Source of the DNA: Saccharopolyspora rosea
GTDB lineage: Bacteria; Actinomycetota; Actinomycetes; Mycobacteriales; Pseudonocardiaceae
DNA length: 64,000 bases
Assembly (NCBI RefSeq): GCF_025643595.1
Contig: NZ_CP102826.1
Location: 2,914,001 to 2,978,000, forward strand
Direction: 5' to 3'
Of the stretch, positions 25,988 through 35,287 are shown in pieces (position 1 is the stretch's first letter; each line of letters opens with the position of its first letter). A program made the position numbers and the translations under genes. The notes beneath the pieces are model-generated. The model did no database searches and was not told where the DNA came from. It saw nothing but the letters and a program-made list of their open reading frames with translations.

Positions 25988-27723
25988 TCGGCTGAGCGCA
26001 GCGACACCCGTGCCGTCCGGGTTCCGACGGCGAGGCCGAATTCGGCGGGCGGTGCCGCGTCCGCCCAGCACCGCACGGCGGACGCGCACATCGCCGGGTC
26101 CACTGTGTCCGGTGGCACCGACGCGGTGAACCGGCGTCCGTCCCGCAGCAGCACGCGGCACTCACCCGGGCCGGCGGCCGCCGCGATCGCGCACGCCGGG
26201 TGGGCGCGCAGGGTCTCGGCGAGCAGCTGGTCCGGGTCGTCGGCGTCGTGCAGGTCGTGGACGAGGATCGACGCGGCGCCGCGCAGGTCGTGCCGGGGGT
26301 GGTCGACCGCGACGACGAGGTGGCGCCCGGGCGGCACGGTGTCGCGCCCCCGGTCGGGTTGCACGTCCCCGGGCCAGCGGATGAGCCGGACGTCGGATCC
26401 GGTCCGCTCTCCGGTGACCCACCACGCCCGGACCGGTTCGTGCTCGGGGACCAGACCGCTCTCCGGGTAGGGCGCCACCAGCGCCGGTTCGCCGGGCTCG
26501 TCCAGCTTCATCAGCTCGTAGCAGACTCGGCGCAGGATCCCAGCGGACTCGCCGGGCACCGAACTCGCCAGTTCGCCGACCTCGCGCAGATCCGGCGGCG
26601 TTGCGGTGAGTTCGTGCAGCTGTGCGGCCAGCGAGCGGCGTCGGTCCAGCCGCGGCGCGATCCCGCCGAGGGCGGCCACTGCGGACCCGGCGGCGACGTC
26701 GGCGTCCGGGAACGCGCCGAGCAGGACGGGTTTGCCGAGCGCTGCCGCGTAGGCCGTCACGGCGCCGTGGTCGCCGACCACCGCGTCAGCGGCGATGAGC
26801 GCCTGCTGCCACCCCGCGTCCGGCGGGACCAGCCGCAGTCCGGCCCGCAGGCACCGGCCCAGCCAGCAGCGCAGCTGCCACGGGCCGTGCGCGTACCAGG
26901 TGTTGGGGTGGAAGATCGCCGCGACCACGTGGTCGTCGGGCAGTTCCGCCAGCAGGTCGGCGAGCAGGTCGGGATCACGGCCGAACAGCGAGGTGTCGCC
27001 CCACGTCGAGGACACCGCGACGATCCTGCTGCCCGGGTCGGCGCCGAGCGCGCGGCGGTATCGGGGCCGTCGCCCCATGCTCGCGCGCATCCGGTCCAGG
27101 CACGGGTCGCCGCCGACCACGGCCGCGGACACCGCCTCGGGGGTCGTGGCCGCCAGTCGCTCGTACTGCTCGTCGTGCGAGAGGACGAGGGCGCTCGCCA
27201 CCACCGACCCGTGCCGCGTCAACCACTCGGGAGAAAGCCCGTAAACCGGAGAATTCCTCGATTCCTCGATTCCTCGATTCCTCGATTCCTCGATTCCTCG
27301 ATTCCTCGATTCCTCGATTCCTCGATTCCTCGATTCCTCGATTCCTCGATTCCTCGTGTGTTTAGTGTATCCAATCCCGTGCGACAGCAGGACCAGGGGC
27401 GCGTTGAGTTCGTGCAGGTCACCGCTGTGGTGAACGGAGATCGCCAGGTCGAATCCGGTGTTGACGGCCTGCGACCACGGAATGGTCGCCGCCCCGGCGC
27501 GTGCGAGGTGACTCGCCACGTCCGAATCGACCGCCGAGGCGGCGGGGAAGGTGAACACGAGCTGCACCCGGTCGTCGGAATCGAAGATCGGCAGGATGTC
27601 GGCGAGCCGGTTCCACGCGGTGAGCGTGTGCACCACGATGAGAACCGTCCGCAGCGGCCGCCGCGTGGACCACCGCGGGGCGTGCGGGCCGACCGGCACT
27701 TTGACCCAGGACGAGACGGACAC
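25981..27723 (-). CDS. GT-B/CDP-glycerol-transferase-like protein carrying an in-frame 8-bp repeat tract
   Basis: A 580-residue soluble protein. The N-terminal half starts TVLIVVHTLTAWNRLADILPIF and contains LVLLSHGIGYTKH; the second half has VAAIFHPNTWYAHGP, then AADAVVGDHGAVTAYAAALGKPVLLGAF, which resembles the donor-binding half of GT-B/glycerophosphotransferase folds. Between GYTKH and SPVYGLSPEWL lie four RNRGIEES-type octapeptides (~123-157) encoded by thirteen 8-bp units. Since 8 is not a multiple of 3, gain or loss of one unit would break the frame, predicting phase variation. GTG 27723 begins 8 bases after the hydrolase stop, suggesting translational coupling. The function is unknown; a surface-polymer role is speculative. 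Confidence 0.65.
   Translation of the reverse strand: MSVSSWVKVPVGPHAPRWSTRRPLRTVLIVVHTLTAWNRLADILPIFDSDDRVQLVFTFPAASAVDSDVASHLARAGAATIPWSQAVNTGFDLAISVHHSGDLHELNAPLVLLSHGIGYTKHTRNRGIEESRNRGIEESRNRGIEESRNRGIEESRNSPVYGLSPEWLTRHGSVVASALVLSHDEQYERLAATTPEAVSAAVVGGDPCLDRMRASMGRRPRYRRALGADPGSRIVAVSSTWGDTSLFGRDPDLLADLLAELPDDHVVAAIFHPNTWYAHGPWQLRCWLGRCLRAGLRLVPPDAGWQQALIAADAVVGDHGAVTAYAAALGKPVLLGAFPDADVAAGSAVAALGGIAPRLDRRRSLAAQLHELTATPPDLREVGELASSVPGESAGILRRVCYELMKLDEPGEPALVAPYPESGLVPEHEPVRAWWVTGERTGSDVRLIRWPGDVQPDRGRDTVPPGRHLVVAVDHPRHDLRGAASILVHDLHDADDPDQLLAETLRAHPACAIAAAAGPGECRVLLRDGRRFTASVPPDTVDPAMCASAVRCWADAAPPAEFGLAVGTRTARVSLRSADH
27253..27356. repeat. Simple sequence repeat, 13 x 8 bp (ATTCCTCG)
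   Basis: Thirteen perfect tandem copies of ATTCCTCG on the plus strand, 104 bp, within the minus-strand gene 25981-27723. The unit has no stop codon in any of six frames, so the tract itself never terminates translation; only the shift of the downstream frame matters. The frame stays open with 10, 13 or 16 copies and is shifted by other counts. Confidence 0.97.
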
Positions 27724-27731
27724 GGTCCATC

Positions 27732-28514
27732 CTACGTGGGCAGGCAGGCCCGCAGTTCGGCGGTCACGGCCACCGGGTTGTCGACGTTCATGAGGTGGCC
27801 GGCGCGCGGGATCTCGCGGTAGGTGGCGCGCGGTAGGCCGTCCAGCAGGATGTCGGCCGCCTTGCGCGGGCAGAACCGGTCGTCGGCCGCGCCGATGACG
27901 GTGACCGGCGCGGTGATCGCGCCCAGCAGCGGGGTGAGCGGTTGCTCCCGCACGGCCGCCATGGCGCTGGCCGCGTTGGCGTAGCCGCGACCGTCCCCGA
28001 TGGCCTCGCTGCGCCGCGCCACCACCTCGTCGACGTCCACATCGGACGAAGCGAGCATCGCGGCGGTGTCCGCGCGCAGCGACGCGAGGACGGCGTCGCC
28101 GTCGCCGGAGCGGACCTGCTCGATCCGGCTGCGGTAGAACTCGGTGGCGGCGCGGCCGACGACGGCGGAGGTGGCCATCAGCACCGCGGCGGGGACCAGG
28201 TCGGGGCGGGCCGCGGCCGCGGCGAGCACCACCGTGCCGCCGAGCGAGAAACCCACGCAGGTGGCCGCTCCGGACACCGACTCCAGGAACGCGATCAGGT
28301 CGTCGCGCAGCTGGGCGAGCGTGCCGTCCGCCTCGCCGAGCGAGGTGCGGCCGTGCCCGCGCAGGTCGTAGGCGTAGGTGCGGCGGTCGGCCAGCTCGTG
28401 CCGCTGGTGCCAGCTGCGGTGGTCCTCGGCCAGGCCGTGCACGAACACCACGGCGGGGCCGGAACCGGACTCGTCGTAGTGCACCTCGATGTCGTTCAGC
28501 GCGATCTCCGGCAT
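27732..28514 (-). CDS. Alpha/beta hydrolase, candidate 3-oxoadipate enol-lactonase
   Basis: A 260-residue alpha/beta hydrolase. Visible elements: VVFVHGLAEDHRSW (oxyanion hole), YDLRGHGRT, nucleophile Ser in VGFSLGGTV, the acid in VIGAADDRFCP and His in IPRAGHLMNVDNP. Length and the GHLMNVDNPVAVTAELRA ending are close to PcaD/CatD enol-lactonases, which convert beta-ketoadipate enol-lactone to beta-ketoadipate. ATG 28514 follows CAGGAGCTG. It sits just past benR at the end of the benzoate cluster, where it would supply the step after catC, but no pcaIJ or pcaF lies in the window. Other ester or peroxide substrates are possible. The next gene begins 8 bases after its stop. Confidence 0.75.
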   Translation of the reverse strand: MPEIALNDIEVHYDESGSGPAVVFVHGLAEDHRSWHQRHELADRRTYAYDLRGHGRTSLGEADGTLAQLRDDLIAFLESVSGAATCVGFSLGGTVVLAAAAARPDLVPAAVLMATSAVVGRAATEFYRSRIEQVRSGDGDAVLASLRADTAAMLASSDVDVDEVVARRSEAIGDGRGYANAASAMAAVREQPLTPLLGAITAPVTVIGAADDRFCPRKAADILLDGLPRATYREIPRAGHLMNVDNPVAVTAELRACLPT

Positions 28515-28614
28515 CCGCGTCAGCTCCTGTTCCGGCAGTCGGTCACCAGTGCGGCGAGCGCCCTCCACCCGCCGCCGGGCGAGTCTGCCACGGCGGTGGC
28601 CCGGTGCGGGATCA

Positions 28615-31278
28615 TCACGGCTCGCGGTAGTGGGCGGCCAGTTCGCCGCGCGAGTGGATGCCCAGCTTGGCGTAGATGCGCGTCAGGTGGAACTGCACGG
28701 TCTTCACCGACAGGAACAGCTCGACGGCCACCTGCTTGTTGGTCATGCCCCGGGCCACCAGCCGGGCCACCGACTGCTCCTGCGGGGTCAGCTCGGCGAC
28801 GTCGACGCCGCGCCTGGGGTGCAGACCGCCCGCTTTCAGCTCGCGGTCGCAGCGCTCGACGTAGGTCGTCGCGCCCAGCGCCGCGTAGCCGTCGCGGGCG
28901 CGGCGCACCACCACGTCGGCTTCCCGGCGCTTGCCCGCCCGGCGCAACGTCTGCCCGTAGGCGAAGTGGACCCGGGCGCGTTCGTAGGGCAACGGCAGGG
29001 ACTTGAGCCGATCGAGCGCGCCGTCGAAGGCCGCGCGCGCCGCGTCGAGGTCGCCGAGGGCGGCGTGCACCCGGCCCCGCGCGTAGCCGAGGCGGGCGAG
29101 CGAGGAGCGGTGGTCGCGGTCCGCGGCGACCTCCTCGTGCGGGCGCAGGAAGACATCCGCCTCGGCGGCGCGGTCGGTCATCACCAGCGCGTTGGCGTAG
29201 ACGTCCGGCCAGGGCCAGAACCCCGGTTCGTCAACGCCCTGCCGCGGCCACAGCCGGACCAGCGGTTCCAGCGCGCGCAGCACGCCGTCGTAGTCGGACC
29301 GGGCCTCCGCGCACTGCGCGCGGGCCAGGCAGGCCGGGATCAGCATGACCTCGTAGTGCTGTTCCGACGCCGAGATCTGCCGCAGGTGCGCCTCGGCGGT
29401 CTCGACGTCGCCGCGCAACGCGTGGATCTGCGCGCCCGTCCAGTGCACCAGCGGTCGCACCAGTTCCAGCCCGGTCTGGTCGACCACGACCGAGGCGTGC
29501 TCGACCGTGCGCACCGCGTCGTCCCACGCGCCGAGCGCGAACTCGGTGCGCGCCAGCCACGCCTGCGCCCACAGCGAGATGCGCACCGAACCCATCCGGT
29601 ACTCGGTGGGAACGGCGATCTCCAGCTCCCGGCGGGCGGTGCGCGGGTCGTCCAGCGCCAGGTCGAGCCAGCCCTTGCCGAGCTGCACCCGCTGCGACTG
29701 AGCACCGCGGCTGACCTTGGCGACCACTTCCTGGCAGGTGCGCCTGGCCTGCCGGATCCGGCCGGTGGCGGCCAGCCCCAGGCCCATGATCGCTTCGGAC
29801 TCCACCGCCGACGGGTCGTCGGGCTCGGCCAGGGCGACCGCGCGGCGGCCCCACGCGACCAGGTCCGGGCCGTGCCAGCGGCTCAGCGAGTGCAGCACGC
29901 GGCGCTGGCAGATCATCGCCGCGACCTCGGTGTCGCGGCCGGGGTCGCAGGCGTCCCAGGCACTGGTGAGCAGCAGTTCGGCTTCGGCGGGGCGCCCCCG
30001 CAGGATCGCCAGGTAGCCGAGCACCGCGTCCCGCAGCGGTCCCGGCGGGAAGCTCTCCACCTGCGGGGAGAACGCCGCGGCCTGGGCCAGGTCGCCCGCC
30101 CCGACCAGCGCGTCGACCGCGCGCACCAGGCGCCGCTCGCGTTCCGGTCGGCGCGGGCTGAGCCTGCTGGCGTGCACCAGGGCCTGGGCCGCGGCCGACC
30201 ACGCGCCGAGCGCGGCCTGCCCGGACGCGTAGTCGTCGAGCCGGTCGGCCAACCCGGCGTCGGACGACGGTGCGACGGCCACCAGGTGCAGCAGCCGGGC
30301 GCCCTCGTCCTCGACGGCCTCGGCGGCCGCCCGGTGCAGCCGGTCGCGGCGCAGCGGTGGCAGGGCGTGGTGGACGGCGGCGCGCACCAGCGGGTCGACG
30401 AACGACATGGTCAGCAGGCCGTGGCCGGGCACGGTGTCGACCAGACCGCGGGTGACCGCCTCGTCGAGCGCGACCACCGGATCGTCCACATCGGACAGTT
30501 CGGCGGCGTCGCCGACCGCGACCGACGCGCCCAGCACGGCGGCCGATTCCACCAGCGCCCGGGTGTCCGGGCGGCAGTCGGCCAGCGTTCGCGCGACGTC
30601 CTCGGCCACCGCGCGGGGCGCGGGCAGCACCGGTTGCCACCGCGACCAGCTCTCCGGCGGGAGCTCGTCGAGCAGGTCCCGGACGTGGCGGGGGTTGCCG
30701 CCGGTGTGCTCGGCCAGCCGCAGCGCGGCCGGGGCGGCCAGGTCGCGGCCGGCGTGCCGCACCGCCAGCGTGCGCACGTCCCGCGCGGCCAGCGGCGCGA
30801 CCCGCACGGCGGGCAGCCCGGACACCACGTCGCGGACCTCGGCCGAACACCGCCGGTCGTCCCGCACGAGCAGCAGGACCAGGACGTTCCCCGCGCGCCG
30901 GTGGGCGGACACCAGCGCCCGCAGGGAATCCGGATCCGCCCACTGCGCGTCCTCGACCACGACCACCGCGGTCCGGTCCACAGTGGACCACGCGGCGACC
31001 AGTCGCTCCGCCGCGCGCAGCGGTGTCGAGCACCGCTCGCCGAGGAGCTGGTCCACGACGCCGAAGGGGACCTGCTGCTCCCACCGCATGCCGGTGGCCC
31101 GCGCGAGGTGGACGTCACCGTGGCGGGCCAGGAAGTGCTCGACCACCGCGGTCTTGCCGATGCCCGCTGGTCCCGCCACGACCGCGCAGCGCGACCGGCC
31201 GCCGCGCACGACCGCGAGGACCTCCGCCAACCAGGCCAGCTCCGCCCGCCTGCCCACCGGTTCCGCCTGCCGCGCCAT
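28615..31278 (-). CDS. benR: LAL-type LuxR regulator, BenR-like
   Basis: An 887-residue MalT/LAL-type regulator. An N-terminal AAA-like ATPase has Walker A in VVAGPAGIGKTAVVEHF and a Walker-B-like VVVVEDAQWAD. A long helical TPR-like middle follows, and the C-terminus is a LuxR helix-turn-helix (LTPQEQSVARLVARGMTNKQVAVELFLSVKTVQFHLTRIYAKLGI). In Corynebacterium glutamicum the benABCD cluster carries a LAL-type activator, BenR, next to benD. Here the gene starts 27 bases after the benD stop on the same strand, giving the same order. It probably activates benABCD in response to benzoate. The name rests on context plus architecture. Confidence 0.75.
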   Translation of the reverse strand: MARQAEPVGRRAELAWLAEVLAVVRGGRSRCAVVAGPAGIGKTAVVEHFLARHGDVHLARATGMRWEQQVPFGVVDQLLGERCSTPLRAAERLVAAWSTVDRTAVVVVEDAQWADPDSLRALVSAHRRAGNVLVLLLVRDDRRCSAEVRDVVSGLPAVRVAPLAARDVRTLAVRHAGRDLAAPAALRLAEHTGGNPRHVRDLLDELPPESWSRWQPVLPAPRAVAEDVARTLADCRPDTRALVESAAVLGASVAVGDAAELSDVDDPVVALDEAVTRGLVDTVPGHGLLTMSFVDPLVRAAVHHALPPLRRDRLHRAAAEAVEDEGARLLHLVAVAPSSDAGLADRLDDYASGQAALGAWSAAAQALVHASRLSPRRPERERRLVRAVDALVGAGDLAQAAAFSPQVESFPPGPLRDAVLGYLAILRGRPAEAELLLTSAWDACDPGRDTEVAAMICQRRVLHSLSRWHGPDLVAWGRRAVALAEPDDPSAVESEAIMGLGLAATGRIRQARRTCQEVVAKVSRGAQSQRVQLGKGWLDLALDDPRTARRELEIAVPTEYRMGSVRISLWAQAWLARTEFALGAWDDAVRTVEHASVVVDQTGLELVRPLVHWTGAQIHALRGDVETAEAHLRQISASEQHYEVMLIPACLARAQCAEARSDYDGVLRALEPLVRLWPRQGVDEPGFWPWPDVYANALVMTDRAAEADVFLRPHEEVAADRDHRSSLARLGYARGRVHAALGDLDAARAAFDGALDRLKSLPLPYERARVHFAYGQTLRRAGKRREADVVVRRARDGYAALGATTYVERCDRELKAGGLHPRRGVDVAELTPQEQSVARLVARGMTNKQVAVELFLSVKTVQFHLTRIYAKLGIHSRGELAAHYREP

Positions 31279-31305
31279 CCGCTCACCCCCGCCGTCCGGC
31301 GGTGC

Positions 31306-32100
31306 TCACCCCTGGTCGCCGCCCGCGACCGGCAGCACCGTCCCGGTGATGTAGGACGCCTCCGGCGAGGCCAGGAACGCGATCGCGGCCGCCTGCTCGT
31401 CCAGTGTGCCGTACCGCTTGAGCAGCGAGGACTCGACGGTCTGCGCGACCACGCGCCGGTACCACGCCTCCTGCTGCTCGCCGTCGGGCGCCGGGCCGCG
31501 CGGGATCCGCCGCGGTGGTGCGTCGGTCCCGCCCGGTGCGGTGGCCACCACGCGCACCCCGTGCGGTGCGGCCTCCACCGCCAACGCCGTGGTGATCGCG
31601 TTGACCCCGCCCTTGGCCGCCGCGTACGGGACCCGGTGCACGCCCCGGGTCGCCACCGACGAGACGTTGACGATCGTGCCGCGCCGCTGCGCCACCAGGT
31701 AGGGCAGCACCGCGCGGCAGGACCACAGGGTGGGGAACAGCGAGCGGCGGATCTCGGCCTCGACCTGCTCCGGCGGGTAGTGCTGGTACGGCTTGGCCCA
31801 GATGGTGCCGCCGACCGTGTTGACCAGCACGTCGATGCCGCCGTGCAGCTCGTGGGCGCGGGCCGCCGCGTGCTCGGCCCCGGCGAACTCCTCCAGGTCG
31901 GCCACCACGGCGTGCGCCTGGCGCCCGTCGGCGAGCAGCCCGTCGGCGACCTCGTGCACCTGCTCGGCGCGGTCGACGAGCACGACCTCGGCCGACTCGG
32001 CGAACAGCCGCTCGGCCACCGCCCGCCCGATGCCCTGCGCCGCACCGGTGACGACCACGACCTGCCCGGCGAAGCGGTTCGGTGCGCGGTGCCCGCTCAC
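31306..32100 (-). CDS. benD: Benzoate cis-diol dehydrogenase (1,6-dihydroxycyclohexadiene carboxylate dehydrogenase)
   Basis: A 264-residue short-chain dehydrogenase that oxidises and decarboxylates the benzoate cis-diol to catechol with NAD. Visible: the cofactor loop VVVTGAAQGIGRAV, NTVGGTIWAKPYQHY, NVSSVATRGVHRVPYAAAKGG with the catalytic Ser, Tyr and Lys, and the AWYRRVVAQTVESSLLKRYGTLDEQAAAI C-terminal region typical of BenD. The GTG start at 32100 overlaps the benC stop as GTGA, indicating translational coupling; the longer frame into benC is rejected. It is the fourth gene of benABCD. Confidence 0.9.
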   Translation of the reverse strand: MSGHRAPNRFAGQVVVVTGAAQGIGRAVAERLFAESAEVVLVDRAEQVHEVADGLLADGRQAHAVVADLEEFAGAEHAAARAHELHGGIDVLVNTVGGTIWAKPYQHYPPEQVEAEIRRSLFPTLWSCRAVLPYLVAQRRGTIVNVSSVATRGVHRVPYAAAKGGVNAITTALAVEAAPHGVRVVATAPGGTDAPPRRIPRGPAPDGEQQEAWYRRVVAQTVESSLLKRYGTLDEQAAAIAFLASPEASYITGTVLPVAGGDQG

Positions 32101-33125
32101 CGGACCTCGCCTCCCTCCTGGGCGGCGACGGCGAACTTCTCGGTGTAGAAGTTCACCGGCTCGACGCCGTCGGTGCGCAGCCGGTCGCGCACCGCTTCCA
32201 CCATCGGCGGTGGCCCGCACAGGTAGACGTCGACGTCGCCGCCGCGCAGCAGCTCGGGGGTGAGCAGGCTCGTCACGAACCCCTTGTTCGGCGCGGTGCT
32301 GTTCTCGTCGGCCACGCAGCAGTCGAAGCCGAACCCGGGCACGGTCTCGGCGTAGTGCCGCAGCTCGGGCAGACCCACCAGGTCGGCGTCGGTGGTGACG
32401 CCGTAGAGCAGGTGCACCGGGTGCGCGGGTGCGCTCCCGGCCAGCGCCTCCAGCATCGACAGCAGCGGGGCCAGTCCGGTGCCGCCTGCCAGGAACAGCG
32501 CGGGACGCGCCGGCTCGCGCAGGAAGAACGTCCCCATCGGACCGGTGAACTCCACCCGGTCGCCGATCTCGGCGTGCTCGCGCAGGTAGGTCGACATGAC
32601 CCCGCCGTCGGTGAGGCGCACCAGGAAGGAGGTGGTCTTGTCCTCCGGGCCGCTGCTGAACGAGTAGGACCGCGTGACGTCGGTGCCGGGCACGCGCACG
32701 TTGACGTACTGCCCGGGCAGGAAGCTCAGCGCGTCGCGGTCGTCGAGTTCCAGCGTGAACCCCACCGTGGTGTCGGAGTGCCGCCGGATCTCGGTCAGCG
32801 TCGCCGAGTGGGTGGCCGCCGCGGTCTTGGCCGCGGTCGACGTGCTCGCGATCCGCAGCACGAGGTCGCTGCGCGGCATCAGCTGGCAGGGCAGCACGTA
32901 CCCGGCGGCGGCCTCGTCGTCGGACAGGGCGTCCTCGATGTAGTCGCCGCCGTCGTAGTCGCCGGACTCGCAGAACGCCTTGCAGGTGCCGCAGGCGCCG
33001 TCCCGGCAGTCCAGCGGGATGTTGATGCGCGCCCGGTAGGACGCTTCGGCGACGGTCTCGTGCGGTGCGCAGGAGACGAACCGCGTGACGCCGTCCTCGA
33101 AGCTCAACGCGACTCGGTGGCCCAT
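32097..33125 (-). CDS. benC: Benzoate 1,2-dioxygenase reductase component
   Basis: A 342-residue electron-transfer protein. Residues 1-95 form a plant-type [2Fe-2S] ferredoxin with C40, C45, C48 (CRDGACGTC) and C80. Residues ~105-200 form an FAD domain (TRSYSFSSGP), and ~205-335 form an NAD-binding domain (LFLAGGTGLAPLLSMLEAL; VYLCGPPPMVEAV). It passes electrons from NADH to the BenAB oxygenase. The gene starts 11 bases after the benB stop and overlaps benD by 4 bases. Confidence 0.93.
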   Translation of the reverse strand: MGHRVALSFEDGVTRFVSCAPHETVAEASYRARINIPLDCRDGACGTCKAFCESGDYDGGDYIEDALSDDEAAAGYVLPCQLMPRSDLVLRIASTSTAAKTAAATHSATLTEIRRHSDTTVGFTLELDDRDALSFLPGQYVNVRVPGTDVTRSYSFSSGPEDKTTSFLVRLTDGGVMSTYLREHAEIGDRVEFTGPMGTFFLREPARPALFLAGGTGLAPLLSMLEALAGSAPAHPVHLLYGVTTDADLVGLPELRHYAETVPGFGFDCCVADENSTAPNKGFVTSLLTPELLRGGDVDVYLCGPPPMVEAVRDRLRTDGVEPVNFYTEKFAVAAQEGGEVR

Positions 33126-33136
33126 GGCCGCCTCCT

Positions 33137-33649
33137 TCAGATGTGGTAGACGTCGATCACGTGGTGGATGTAGTCGTTCTTGAGCACGACCTTCTTCTTC
33201 GTGATCAGCGGCTGTTCACCGGAGAAGTCGACGGTGTAGAACGACGTCCCGAAGTACGTGTCGACGTGGTCGTACCGGAAGTACAGGGTGAACCAGTTGA
33301 ACCGCAGGTCCACCAGGTCGCCGCGCTGTTCGAGGATCTCGACGTTGGTGATGTTGTGCCCGGTGCGCGGTTCCGGGATGCTCGTCGCCGCCGAGCGGTC
33401 GGTGCGGATGCGGAAGACGCGGTCCTCCAGCCCGCCCCGGTTGGCGTAGTAGATCAGCGAGATCTCGCTGTACGGGTCGGTGGTCAGCTCGTCGTCGAGG
33501 TCCCAGGCGGGCATCCAGAACTCGACGTCGGGGTGGTAGCACTCCAGCCACTTCTCGAACTCGCGGTCGTCGAGGTACCGGGCCTCGCGGTAGAGGAACC
33601 GGCGGACCTCCTCGACCTCGACCGTCCTGCTCTGCGCGGGTGCGGACAT
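33137..33649 (-). CDS. benB: Benzoate 1,2-dioxygenase small subunit
   Basis: A 170-residue ring-hydroxylating dioxygenase beta subunit with a cystatin-like/SnoaL-like fold. Family features are VRRFLYREARYLDDREFEKWLECYHPDVEFWMPAWDLDDE, then RTGHNITNVEI and the C-terminal KKKVVLKNDYIHHVIDVYHI. It is structural in the alpha3-beta3 oxygenase. The gene lies 33 bases after benA and 11 before benC. Length matches other BenB proteins. Confidence 0.93.
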   Translation of the reverse strand: MSAPAQSRTVEVEEVRRFLYREARYLDDREFEKWLECYHPDVEFWMPAWDLDDELTTDPYSEISLIYYANRGGLEDRVFRIRTDRSAATSIPEPRTGHNITNVEILEQRGDLVDLRFNWFTLYFRYDHVDTYFGTSFYTVDFSGEQPLITKKKVVLKNDYIHHVIDVYHI

Positions 33650-33682
33650 GGCGAAAACCCTTTCGTGCGGTGGGAGGAAACG

Positions 33683-35050
33683 TCAGGCGGCGCCGGCGGC
33701 GCGCCGCTGCTCGGCCTCCAGCGCCTCGCGCATCCGCCGCAGCCAGTAGCCGTGCTGGATGGGGTAGAGGCCCTCGTCCTCGGTGCGCACGCCGCTGGCG
33801 ATCGGGCGGAGGCCGAGCTTGTCGGCTTCGGCGTCCGGACCGTCGATCTGGTGGGCGGCGCCGCGGCTGAGGTCGTTCCACGGCGCGGCGGCGGCCGCGT
33901 AGGTCTTCTGGCAGGCCCGGAACTCCTCCAGGTCGTCCGGGGTGGCCATGCCGGTGGCGTTGAAGAAGTCCTCGTACTGGCGGATCCGGTTGGCGCGGGC
34001 CTCGGAGCTCTCGCCGCGCGGCGCGATGCAGTGGATCGTCACCTCGGTCCGGTCCACCGAGATCGGCCGGAAGTGCCGGATCTGCGAGCTGAACTGGTCC
34101 ATCAGGTAGACGTTCGGGTACAGGCAGAGATTGCGCGAGTACCCGATCATCCAGTTCGCGCGGTCCTCGCCGAACGCGGCGACCAGCTCGTCGCGGCGTT
34201 CGGTCAGCGATCGGTTGGACGGGTCGGCCCACTCGGTCCACAGCAGCAGGTGGCCGTGCTCGAACGAGTAGAAGCCGCCCTTCTGCCTCGACCAGGTGCC
34301 CGCGTCCATGTTCCGGGTGTCGTTGGCCGACTCGCCGGAGGTGCGCCGCGCCGTCGTCGCGGCGTAGTTCCAGTGCGTGGCGGACACGTGGTAGCCGTCG
34401 GCGCCGTTCTCGGCCTGCAGCTTCCAGTTGCCGTCGAAGGTGTAGGTGGACGCGCCGCGCAGCACCTCCAGGCCCTCCGGGGACTGGTCCACGATCATGT
34501 CGATGACCTTGGTGGCCTCGCCGAGGTGTTCGGTCAGCGGCAGCACGTCCGGGTTCACGCTGCCGAACAGGAATCCCCGGTAGGAGTCGAAGCGCGCCAC
34601 CCGGGTCAGGTCGTGGGAGCCGCCGGTGCCGAACTGCTCGGGGTACCCGGCGTCGCGCGGGTCCTTGACCTTGAGCAGCTTGCCGTCGTTGCGGAACGTC
34701 CAGCCGTGGAACGGGCACGTCAGCGTGGGGCGGTTGTCGCGCTTGCGGCGGCACAGCATGGCACCTCGGTGGCTGCAGGCGTTGATCAGCGCGTGCAGCT
34801 CGCCGTGCTTGTCGCGGGTGATCACCACCGGCTGCCGCCCGATGTGGGTGGTGACGTAGTCGCCCGGGTTCGGGATCTGGCTGTCGTGCGCGAGGTAGAC
34901 CCAGTTGCCCTCGAAGAGGTAGGTCATCTCCAGCTCGAAGAGCCGTTCGTCGGTGAAGATCCGCCGGTTCGCCCGGTGCACGCCTCGCTCGGCGTCGTCG
35001 ACCAGCGCCGAATCGAGCACGGCGCGCAGTTCCTCCAGCGTGTCGGTCAT
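33683..35050 (-). CDS. benA: Benzoate 1,2-dioxygenase large subunit
   Basis: A 455-residue Rieske oxygenase alpha subunit. The Rieske ligands are C92-x-H94 and C112-x-x-H115 ([10 protein letters not shown] and CPFHGWTF). The catalytic domain carries [15 protein letters not shown], which provides the His of the mononuclear iron site. It dihydroxylates benzoate to the cis-1,2-diol carboxylate. First gene of benABCD-R, it faces the divergent lysR-catBAC operon across 237 bases. Benzoate is preferred over toluate or anthranilate because of the benD and cat neighbours; side activity on toluates cannot be excluded. Confidence 0.92.
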   Translation of the reverse strand: MTDTLEELRAVLDSALVDDAERGVHRANRRIFTDERLFELEMTYLFEGNWVYLAHDSQIPNPGDYVTTHIGRQPVVITRDKHGELHALINACSHRGAMLCRRKRDNRPTLTCPFHGWTFRNDGKLLKVKDPRDAGYPEQFGTGGSHDLTRVARFDSYRGFLFGSVNPDVLPLTEHLGEATKVIDMIVDQSPEGLEVLRGASTYTFDGNWKLQAENGADGYHVSATHWNYAATTARRTSGESANDTRNMDAGTWSRQKGGFYSFEHGHLLLWTEWADPSNRSLTERRDELVAAFGEDRANWMIGYSRNLCLYPNVYLMDQFSSQIRHFRPISVDRTEVTIHCIAPRGESSEARANRIRQYEDFFNATGMATPDDLEEFRACQKTYAAAAAPWNDLSRGAAHQIDGPDAEADKLGLRPIASGVRTEDEGLYPIQHGYWLRRMREALEAEQRRAAGAA

Positions 35051-35287
35051 GGGGTTCCTCCTGCTCGGCGGGCCGCGATGCCCTCCGACGTCGGTGTCCG
35101 CCGCCAGACGTTGGCACGGGAGTGGTCCGCGTCACGCCGAAAATGTGCCTAGTCCCCACCCAGGGCCGATTCATACGCAGCGCATACCAGTCGATCCCGA
35201 ATGAGTATTTGTTCCGGCTGAATCGGCGGGCATACGCTGGGCGCACCAGGCATCGGATGTGGTCGGGGCCACAGGGGAGGCGGGCGA
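35051..35287. promoter_or_regulatory. Divergent ben/cat control region with repeated ATAC/GTAT half-sites
   Basis: The 237 bases between benA and lysR hold ATAC at 35173, 35184 and 35232 and GTAT at 35205. Regulators of the BenM/CatM type bind ATAC-N7-GTAT-like sites, but the spacing here does not fit exactly. The core, CATACGC-ag-CGCATAC-like, is nearly symmetric (35172-35187). It probably carries both promoters. No sigma-70 elements are assigned with certainty. Confidence 0.45.

Noticed and set aside
27253-27356. CRISPR-like array
   Set aside because: The units are directly adjacent 8-mers without spacers, so it is a simple sequence repeat.
28489-32148. A 1219-residue open frame on the plus strand
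   Set aside because: It lies opposite benR and benD, which match their families throughout. The plus frame is a high-GC shadow rich in Arg, Gly and His.
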